DNA of 7,880 nucleotides from an uncultured Oscillospiraceae bacterium (GTDB lineage: Bacteria; Bacillota; Clostridia; Oscillospirales; Ruminococcaceae). Under the pieces are notes generated by a model. It searched no databases. It was not told where the DNA came from and saw only the letters and a list, made by a program, of their open reading frames with translations. The DNA lies in NCBI GenBank assembly GCA_900552845.1, contig USBC01000085.1, positions 1 through 7,880 on the forward strand. Direction: 5' to 3'. Within the stretch, counting starts at the first letter, position 1. Every line of letters begins with the position of its first letter. Below, in pieces: positions 1 to 5,190 of the stretch. Both the position numbers and the translations under genes were made by a program.

Positions 1-2
1 AC

Positions 3-41
3 AGTTTAATAGCACGGATCCGTGCGGCATATGGTCGTTAA
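3..41 (+). CDS. Possible 3' tail of an upstream gene overlapping hemZ (partial)
   Basis: The third forward frame is open from the window edge to a TAA at 39-41 and reads SLIARIRAAYGR, which looks like a normal protein C-terminus. If real, it overlaps the hemZ ATG at 31 by 11 bases, an arrangement compatible with translational coupling. The first frame instead stops at 7-9, so an upstream gene could end there just as well. Too little is visible to name a family. Confidence 0.25.
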   Translation, partial: SLIARIRAAYGR

Positions 42-1482
42 GCTCGGTATCCCGCAGATACGGTACGAGGTGGAGAGCCTGACCCGTATGCTGCTGGGTG
101 AAACGCCTGTGACGATAGTGTTGCCGGAGGAGACGGCGCCGGCGGAAAAGGATATTATCACGGTAACAGAGGAGCCGACAGAGGACGGTGTGATGTGCTG
201 TGTAAGAGCTTTTTTTGACGGCAGGATGCAGGAGGGTACACGCCGTTGTACGGACGACCCTGTTGAAAAGGAGCAGACAGTCTGCCGATTGATCTATGAC
301 CAGCTGACGGCGCTGCTGGGGCACAGCCTGCCATGGGGCATGCTGACCGGTGTGCGCCCGGTGAAGTTGGTGCGCCAAATGACAGAAGCAGGATTGGCGG
401 AAGCGGAGATTGCCCGAAAATTAATCGATTATGGTGTCAGCAAGGAGCGCTTGCAGCTTTCACTGGATACGTGGAGAAACCAAAAAACGATTATTGAGAG
501 ATTGACTCCGGATAAGGTTAGCTTATATGTTGCAATCCCGTTCTGCCCTTCACGATGCAGCTACTGTTCTTTTGTTTCCCATTCTATTGAGCGCGCCGGC
601 AATATGCTGGAAGAATACTTGACTTTGCTGCTGCGGGAGTTGGAATTGACTGCTCATTTAATGAAACAGTCAGGACTCACGCTGATCAGTATTTATATCG
701 GCGGAGGAACGCCTACAACGCTTTCGGCAGAACAGATGGATCTTTTGCTGCGAGAGATTGTAAAAGACTTTGATCTTGCTGCATGCGAAGAATTTACGGT
801 GGAGGCAGGCAGACCTGATACCATTACACGCGAGAAGCTGGCTGTTCTGGAGAAAAATGGGGTAAACCGCATCAGTATCAATCCGCAGACTTTGAATGAT
901 CATGTGCTTTCCGCCATTGGGCGGCGACATTCGGCGGAAGATTTCTTTACTGCATGGAGTCTTTCCGAGAAATTCTCGTTTGACCGAAATGTTGATTTGA
1001 TTGCCGGGCTGCCGGAGGATACGCTGCCATCATTCCAAAGTACATTGGAACAGATCCTTGCCCTGCGTCCGGAGAATATCACCGTGCATACCTTGACGGT
1101 CAAACACGCCTCTACCTTAAAGGAAGAAGGCCCGCAGAAGCGCACCGCTATGGAAATGGTGGAGTTTTCCCGTCATGCACTGGAAGCGGCAGGCTACCTG
1201 CCATACTACCTATACCGACAAAAGGGAACGGTGGAGGCTTTGGAAAATGTGGGGTACACGCTGCCCCAAAAAGCCTGTAAATATAATGTCTATATTATGG
1301 ATGACGGGCATACCATAATTTCAGCGGGAGCTGGTGGAGTAACAAAGGTGGTCCCTGCCGGACCGCAGCGCATCACGCGCAGCTTTAATTATAAATACCC
1401 TTATGAATATATCAATCGTTTTGAAACGGTGCTGGAGCGCAAGGCTGCCTTGCCGCTTTGGCATTTAAATGAAACTGAATAA
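31..1482 (+). CDS. hemZ: HemZ: radical SAM coproporphyrinogen III oxidase-like protein
   Basis: A 483-residue member of the HemN/HemW radical SAM superfamily, HemZ branch. Seen: an N-terminal non-catalytic domain of about 160 residues with the WGMLTGVRPVKL motif; the 4Fe-4S cluster motif C172-x3-C176-x2-C179 inside IPFCPSRCSYCSF; the SAM-binding GGGTPT at 224-229; EAGRPDTIT; and the HemZ-type C-terminal block YYLYRQKG...ENVGYT. Length and domain order match Bacillus subtilis HemZ (about 500 aa). The family is annotated as oxygen-independent coproporphyrinogen dehydrogenase, but many gut clostridia lack a full heme pathway and HemW relatives act as heme chaperones, so the substrate is uncertain. 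A GTG at 22 is in frame, but the ATG at 31 gives the family-like start MVVKLG. No good Shine-Dalgarno sequence precedes either codon. The next gene starts 24 bases after the stop. Confidence 0.92.
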   Translation: MVVKLGIPQIRYEVESLTRMLLGETPVTIVLPEETAPAEKDIITVTEEPTEDGVMCCVRAFFDGRMQEGTRRCTDDPVEKEQTVCRLIYDQLTALLGHSLPWGMLTGVRPVKLVRQMTEAGLAEAEIARKLIDYGVSKERLQLSLDTWRNQKTIIERLTPDKVSLYVAIPFCPSRCSYCSFVSHSIERAGNMLEEYLTLLLRELELTAHLMKQSGLTLISIYIGGGTPTTLSAEQMDLLLREIVKDFDLAACEEFTVEAGRPDTITREKLAVLEKNGVNRISINPQTLNDHVLSAIGRRHSAEDFFTAWSLSEKFSFDRNVDLIAGLPEDTLPSFQSTLEQILALRPENITVHTLTVKHASTLKEEGPQKRTAMEMVEFSRHALEAAGYLPYYLYRQKGTVEALENVGYTLPQKACKYNVYIMDDGHTIISAGAGGVTKVVPAGPQRITRSFNYKYPYEYINRFETVLERKAALPLWHLNETE

Positions 1483-1506
1483 GCATATTTGAAAGGAGCG
1501 GAAGCA

Positions 1507-1890
1507 ATGAATCAGTCAACATGGAACAACATTTTAGGGAAAGCCAAGGAATTTGGAAAGGCAGTGGGCGATGTAGCCGGAGAGGTAGTGGATGCTTCAC
1601 GCCAAAAGCTTGACGAGATGAAAAAGCGCCGCGAACTTGAGGAGTGCTATATGAAGCTTGGGCGTATGTACTATACATTGCTGCAGGAAGGCACCGAGGA
1701 CCATGAGACTGCCCATGCCATCGCAGAAAAAGCGGCTGCCATCAAGGTGATGCTTGATGCTGCCGCTGCGGCCAAAAAACGTGAGGACGCAGAGCTCCAC
1801 ATGGTGGCCTGTCCGCATTGCGGCAAACTTGTGCCGATCACATCTGTTTTCTGCAGTTACTGCGGCAAGGCCATTCACCCTGCAGAATAA
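1507..1890 (+). CDS. Small zinc-ribbon protein, function unknown
   Basis: A 127-residue soluble protein. Residues 1 to about 95 look helical and highly charged, with amphipathic stretches (residues 10-45, KAKEFGKAVGDVAGEVVDA then QKLDEMKKRRELEE) and an alanine/lysine-rich helix around 73-95. The C-terminus is a compact zinc ribbon with C102-x2-C105 and C116-x2-C119, each pair in a C-x2-CGK-type knuckle. No signal peptide or membrane segment is visible. The start is ATG 1507, preceded by AAAGGAG at 1492-1498 with 8 bases of spacing; the in-frame TTG at 1489 lies before this site and is rejected. It follows hemZ by 24 bases, probably in the same transcript, and a terminator follows it. Small helical-plus-zinc-ribbon proteins are common in clostridia but I know no assigned function for this one. 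Confidence 0.82.
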   Translation: MNQSTWNNILGKAKEFGKAVGDVAGEVVDASRQKLDEMKKRRELEECYMKLGRMYYTLLQEGTEDHETAHAIAEKAAAIKVMLDAAAAAKKREDAELHMVACPHCGKLVPITSVFCSYCGKAIHPAE

Positions 1891-1913
1891 AGTGAATACC
1901 TAAAGTATTTTCA

Positions 1914-1957
1914 GGGAAGTCGAACAGCAAAAACGCTGTTCGGCTTTTCTCTTTTCT
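1914..1957 (+). terminator. Intrinsic terminator after the zinc-ribbon gene
   Basis: The core stem pairs CGAACAGC at 1921-1928 with GCTGTTCG at 1935-1942 around the loop AAAAAC. It extends outward through mostly paired bases (AAGT with GCTT, including G-U pairs). A T-rich run follows (CTTTTCTCTTTTCTT). It begins 24 bases after the stop of the zinc-ribbon gene and its tail runs into the ribosome-binding region of the flippase gene, so it likely ends or attenuates the hemZ transcript. Confidence 0.8.
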
Positions 1958-1975
1958 TGAAGAAAGGGCGAAAAA

Positions 1976-3646
1976 ATGAAGAGAAACGGCAGCCAAACCA
2001 TTCTGCAGGGAGCAATCATTCTAACCGCATCAACACTTATTGTTAAGGTAATCGGCGCCATGTTCAAAATCCCGCTTGCCAATATACTGGGCGGTGTAGG
2101 AATGTCCTATTTTGTTTCCGCTTATGATGTGCTGATTCCAATTTATTCAATGACTGTAACAGGGCTTGGAGTTTCGGCCTCTCGTGTGATTTCTGAGAGC
2201 ACGGGAAGGGGAGAATTGTCTGAAAACATATTAAAGACAGCGAGGACGCTATTTCTTGTCATCGGGCTTTCAGGGGCTGCGTTGCTGTTTTTTGGTGCGC
2301 CCTTTTTAACAAAACTGATTGGCAATCCGTCAGCCGAGCTTGCGGTCTGCTGCATTGCACCATCAGTGCTGTTTTCATGCATGTCCTCCGCCTATCGCGG
2401 TTATTTTCAGGGGATGCATAATATGCTTCCAACTGCCAGAAGTCAGATCCTTGAGGCGGCGGTCAAGCTGCTTGCTGGCATTTTACTGGCATGGCTTATC
2501 TTTACCGGATTGACTGATGCAGTAGCAGCAGGGACATTGGAATGGAAAGGAACAGCACAAGAGGTGCAGTTGCGCATTCTGCAGCTTTCTGCCGCTGGTG
2601 CGGTGATGGGGGTATCCATCAGTACGCTATGCGGGTTTTTATTCATTCGGTGGCAGTATAGGAAAAGCTCAGTCATGGGAAGGGGGCGCTTTTCGGGAAC
2701 TGACGCCAGAAGGCTGTGGCGCATTGCTCTGCCCATTGCGCTAACCTCTTTATGCGCTAACCTTACCACGGTGATTGACCTGTCCTCGGTAATGAACTGC
2801 CTGAAAAATGCGGTTCGACAGGGTGGGGCGGAAATCCTGCAAATGTATAAAGGCGCTGTCCCACCGGAGGTCACTATGGATGTATTGCCGGAATATCTGT
2901 ATGGTTCCTATTCGGGGCTGGCGACCTCCATCTATAATCTGGTGCCGGCTGTGACAGTTGGAATTGGTGTGAGTGCCATACCGGCTGTAGCTGGCTATTG
3001 TGCTGCAGGCGATGATCATCATTTGCAGCGCTCAGTGGAATCGGTTATGGCGACTACGGCGGCGGCAGCGTTTCCGGCTGGATTCGGAATTTTTACCTTT
3101 GCAAAGGAAATCCTTGTTTTTTTGTATCCGCATCAGTTGATGGAAGCGTCGATCGTTGCGCCAACGCTGAGAATGATGGGACTGGTTTCCATTTTAATAG
3201 CCTTTTCAGGCATTTTAAACAACATTTTGCAGGCCTCCGGAATGGAAAAAACACCGCTTGTAGCGCTGTTCATCGGCGGATTATTGAAAATGACTGCAAA
3301 CTTTATATTGGTTTCCCAACCCGAGGTCAACATTCATGGGATTGCCTACGGCAGCCTTTTGTGTTACAGCTTTATTGTTTTGTATGATGCTTTTCGCTGG
3401 AACTGCAGCGGAAGACCGTTTGCAAGATCGTCTATTTTACTTAAGCCGATGATTTCCGCAGGAATCTGCTGCGTCACGGCGCGCTTGACTTACAGATTGT
3501 TATTTGAACAATTGGGAAACGGAGTATCACTGGTTTTGGCTATCGCAGCAGGAGGCGCTATATATATCGGAATGCTGTTTTTGCTAAACTTTATTAAAAG
3601 TGCTAAAATATGCCTCAGTTTTTCGGGCAAGAATAGAAGAAAATAG
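1976..3646 (+). CDS. SpoVB/MurJ-like MOP-superfamily flippase (polysaccharide biosynthesis/spore cortex type)
   Basis: A 556-residue polytopic membrane protein of the MOP (MurJ/SpoVB/Wzx) superfamily, which flips undecaprenyl-linked sugars across the cytoplasmic membrane. Hydrophobic segments recur throughout (for example residues 9-30, 44-66, 91-111, 121-138, 160-180, 204-224, 248-266, 315-340, 357-384, 393-420, 427-447, 455-472, 488-508, 516-541), compatible with 14 helices. The strongest family mark is YRGYFQGMHNMLPTARSQI at 140-158, typical of SpoVB-type proteins; positively charged loops and a KNRRK tail fit a cytoplasmic C-terminus. The length is slightly above the roughly 520 residues of B. 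subtilis SpoVB. The start ATG 1976 follows AAAGGG at 1963-1968. Its position before mazG mirrors YabM in B. subtilis, so it could be the YabM-type paralogue rather than SpoVB itself; sequence alone does not separate these for me. Confidence 0.88.
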   Translation: MKRNGSQTILQGAIILTASTLIVKVIGAMFKIPLANILGGVGMSYFVSAYDVLIPIYSMTVTGLGVSASRVISESTGRGELSENILKTARTLFLVIGLSGAALLFFGAPFLTKLIGNPSAELAVCCIAPSVLFSCMSSAYRGYFQGMHNMLPTARSQILEAAVKLLAGILLAWLIFTGLTDAVAAGTLEWKGTAQEVQLRILQLSAAGAVMGVSISTLCGFLFIRWQYRKSSVMGRGRFSGTDARRLWRIALPIALTSLCANLTTVIDLSSVMNCLKNAVRQGGAEILQMYKGAVPPEVTMDVLPEYLYGSYSGLATSIYNLVPAVTVGIGVSAIPAVAGYCAAGDDHHLQRSVESVMATTAAAAFPAGFGIFTFAKEILVFLYPHQLMEASIVAPTLRMMGLVSILIAFSGILNNILQASGMEKTPLVALFIGGLLKMTANFILVSQPEVNIHGIAYGSLLCYSFIVLYDAFRWNCSGRPFARSSILLKPMISAGICCVTARLTYRLLFEQLGNGVSLVLAIAAGGAIYIGMLFLLNFIKSAKICLSFSGKNRRK

Positions 3647-3647
3647 C

Positions 3648-3676
3648 TTGAATTTAAGCCAATTTTACTGTAAAAT
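3648..3676 (+). promoter_or_regulatory. Sigma-A promoter for mazG
   Basis: TTGAAT at 3648-3653 and TAAAAT at 3671-3676 are separated by exactly 17 bases and each differs from the vegetative consensus by one or two bases. The pair begins 2 bases after the flippase stop codon and lies about 40 bases upstream of the mazG start, leaving a leader of roughly 30 bases. No terminator hairpin is visible between the two genes, so read-through from the flippase is also possible. Confidence 0.6.
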
Positions 3677-3715
3677 GAGGATAATATCCTAAAAAGCAGG
3701 CAGGTCTGTGTAAAA

Positions 3716-4438
3716 ATGCCGGAACAATACAATAAGAGCTCCTACCATAGTGATGATCTGGTTCGTATTATAGAGATCCTGCGTAGCCCGAATGGGTGCC
3801 CGTGGGATCGCGAACAGAATCATCATTCCATTCGCAACAACTTTTTGGAGGAATCATACGAAGCAGTGGAAGCTATCGATTGCGAGGATACTACATTGCT
3901 GCAGGAGGAGTTGGGCGATGTTCTGCTTCAAATTGTCCTGCACTCTCAAATGGAAGCGGAACAGGGTCATTTTAACTTTAATGATGTCTGTACCGGGATT
4001 TGTCGCAAGATGATTGACCGCCACCCACATGTATTCGGTGATAAGCAGGCTTCCGATATTGAAGCTGCCGCCCAAAGCTGGGAGACGCAGAAGCGGGAAG
4101 AAAAAGGATTGCATTCCTTGGAGGATCGTTTGCGTCATGTCTCCATTGCATTGCCGGCGTTGATGCGCGCGCAAAAACTGATAGACAAAGCTGGGACTGA
4201 GGGATATGCTATTAAGCCCGGTGACGAGGAGATTTATGCGGCACTGAAAAGGGCACTGGATGCCGGTGAGGCAGAGTCTTCGCAATACTGGGGCAGTCTT
4301 TTGTTTATGTTGTGCGAGCGAATGCTGCAAAAGGGAGTTGCAGCAGAGGAGGCGCTTTCCCGTGAGTCAGACCGAATGATCGAGCGCTTTTTAGAGATGA
4401 AACATAGCGACATTCCCAATGGGAGTCATGCGCTGTGA
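3716..4438 (+). CDS. mazG: MazG nucleoside triphosphate pyrophosphohydrolase
   Basis: A 240-residue MazG-family protein that hydrolyses (d)NTPs to NMP and pyrophosphate, acting as a housecleaning enzyme in the cytoplasm. The first domain has the family opening LRSPNGCPWDREQ (residues 22-34) and an intact metal site: E45-E46-x2-E49, then E64-E65-x2-D68 in EELGDVLLQIV, followed by the RHPHVFGD motif (102-109). The second half (about 140-228) aligns with the second MazG domain, but where the family has an EExxE...EExGDLLF arrangement this protein reads EEIYAAL and QYWGSLLF, so the metal ligands are gone (A175, Y191, S194). The start is ATG 3716; the Shine-Dalgarno is weak (CAGG at 3701-3704). 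It lies between the flippase and hup, as in the B. subtilis yab region where the MazG domain protein is YabN. It lacks YabN's N-terminal methyltransferase-like domain. Confidence 0.93.
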   Translation: MPEQYNKSSYHSDDLVRIIEILRSPNGCPWDREQNHHSIRNNFLEESYEAVEAIDCEDTTLLQEELGDVLLQIVLHSQMEAEQGHFNFNDVCTGICRKMIDRHPHVFGDKQASDIEAAAQSWETQKREEKGLHSLEDRLRHVSIALPALMRAQKLIDKAGTEGYAIKPGDEEIYAALKRALDAGEAESSQYWGSLLFMLCERMLQKGVAAEEALSRESDRMIERFLEMKHSDIPNGSHAL

Positions 4439-4489
4439 ATAAGAAAATGGCATGGTTGCCTACTATTTTAATTCAGGAGGAAACACAAA

Positions 4490-4762
4490 ATGACCAAAGC
4501 TGAAATGATCGTAGCCGTAGCCGAAAAGGCCGGAATGACCAAGAAGGACGCCGAAAAGGCTGTTGCCGCTGTTCTGGAGACCATCACCGAGACCCTGAAG
4601 AAGGGTGATAAGATTACCCTTACCGGTTTCGGTTCTTTTGAAGTCCGCACCCGTGCCGCTCATGCCGGCATCAACCCGCTGACCAAGGCTCCCATTACCA
4701 TCGCAGCCAGCAAGGCCCCTGTTTTCAAGGCAGGCAAGGCTCTGAAAGACGCTGTAAAATAA
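4490..4762 (+). CDS. hup: HU-family nucleoid DNA-binding protein
   Basis: A 90-residue histone-like protein of exactly the usual HU length. HU dimers bend and compact DNA. Seen: the N-terminal helices MTKAEMIVAVAEKAGMTKKDAEKAV, the GFGSFEVRTRAA signature (residues 46-57), the DNA-binding arm with the intercalating proline in INPLTK (P63), and the C-terminal KAGKALKDAVK helix. A strong AGGAGG at 4475-4480 sits 9 bases before ATG 4490. Codon use is strongly restricted (AAG, ACC, GCC), as expected for an abundant protein and unlike the neighbouring mazG. It starts 51 bases after mazG. I see no clear vegetative promoter in that gap, so it is either co-transcribed with mazG or driven from inside its 3' end. 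A hairpin terminator follows. Confidence 0.95.
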   Translation: MTKAEMIVAVAEKAGMTKKDAEKAVAAVLETITETLKKGDKITLTGFGSFEVRTRAAHAGINPLTKAPITIAASKAPVFKAGKALKDAVK

Positions 4763-4777
4763 ATCTTGAATGCTGTG

Positions 4778-4806
4778 GAGCCGGTGCAAAAGCGCCGGCT
4801 CTTTTG
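4778..4806 (+). terminator. Hairpin terminator after hup
   Basis: GAGCCGGTGC at 4778-4787 pairs with GCGCCGGCTC at 4792-4801 (10 base pairs including one G-U) around an AAAA loop and is followed by TTTT. The T run is short, and the rqcP ribosome-binding site starts about 6 bases later, so partial read-through into rqcP is likely. It may mainly set a high hup to low rqcP ratio. Confidence 0.75.
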
Positions 4807-4822
4807 CGGAAAGGAGGAGCTC

Positions 4823-5062
4823 ATGCGACTGGATAAATACTTGAAGGTCTCACGTATCATCAAGCGGCGCACTGTTGCCAATGAGGCGTGCGACGCCGAG
4901 CGTGTGGTGGTGAATGGCAAGACGGCGCGAGCATCTTATGAAGTGAAGATAGGTGATATTATTGAAATCAATTTGGGACAAAAGCCGATAAAGCTGCGCG
5001 TAACTGCCCTAAGTGAGATTACCAATAAGGAAAACGCCTCAGAGAATTTTGAAATACTTTAG
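4823..5062 (+). CDS. rqcP: RqcP, S4-domain RNA-binding protein of ribosome quality control
   Basis: A 79-residue single S4-domain protein closely resembling B. subtilis YabO/RqcP (Hsp15 family). RqcP binds the stalled 50S-peptidyl-tRNA complex and works with RqcH to add C-terminal alanine tails to stalled chains. Seen: the S4 core MRLDKYLKVSRIIKRRTVA at 1-19, followed by VVVNGKTARASYEVKIGD (28-45) and the strand IEINLGQKPIKLRV. Length is near the B. subtilis 86 residues. The start is ATG 4823 behind AAGGAGGAG at 4811-4819; the in-frame TTG at 4766 lies before the terminator hairpin and would read through it, so it is rejected. The mazG-hup-rqcP order is usual in clostridia, where yabP and yabQ normally follow; here they do not. 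Confidence 0.9.
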   Translation: MRLDKYLKVSRIIKRRTVANEACDAERVVVNGKTARASYEVKIGDIIEINLGQKPIKLRVTALSEITNKENASENFEIL

Positions 5063-5070
5063 TGGAAGAA

Positions 5071-5104
5071 CTGCAGCACGAACTTGAAGCTGCGGATTTC
5101 TTTT
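5071..5104 (+). terminator. Possible weak terminator after rqcP
   Basis: CTGCAGC at 5071-5077 can pair with GCTGCGG at 5089-5095 (7 base pairs, one G-U) around an 11-base loop, followed by ATTTCTTTT. The stem begins 9 bases after the rqcP stop. The loop is large and the T run is interrupted, so this is a moderate candidate. Confidence 0.4.
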
Positions 5105-5128
5105 CCATATCTTTCAGCTCCTGATTTG

Positions 5129-5159
5129 TGTTTACTACTGTTGAGTATAGCCCATACTT
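5129..5159 (+). promoter_or_regulatory. Candidate forespore (sigma-G-like) promoter for sigG
   Basis: CATACTT at 5153-5159 matches the sigma-G -10 consensus CATACTA in 6 of 7 positions. Eighteen bases upstream, TGTTTA at 5129-5134 matches the -35 TGAATA in 4 of 6. This leaves about 25 bases to the ribosome-binding site of the sigma factor gene, a sensible leader length. Autoregulation by sigma-G is known in B. subtilis. A short inverted repeat (AGTAT, ATACT) overlaps the -10. The match is modest and could be chance. Confidence 0.33.
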
Positions 5160-5190
5160 TAGCCAATGTAATCAGTGGGAGAAAAGGGCT

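Noticed and set aside
1893..1898. Exact sigma-G -35 consensus TGAATA before the terminator at 1914
   Set aside because: No CATACTA-like -10 lies 17 or 18 bases downstream, and the terminator would follow at once.
2443..2874. A 143-codon minus-strand open frame inside the flippase gene
   Set aside because: It lies fully inside a well supported membrane protein gene and reads as low-complexity sequence without motifs.
3854..4330. A 158-codon minus-strand open frame inside mazG
   Set aside because: The plus strand encodes a clear MazG through the whole stretch, and the antisense translation shows no recognisable domain.
4449..4470. Small hairpin GGCA-TGGT-TGCC followed by an AT-rich run upstream of hup
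   Set aside because: Four base pairs are too few for a terminator, and the run after it is not a T tract.
5128..5190. N-terminal 21-residue extension of SigG from GTG 5128
   Set aside because: These residues match nothing in sigma-G proteins, the GTG has no ribosome-binding site, and the extension would run over the candidate promoter.
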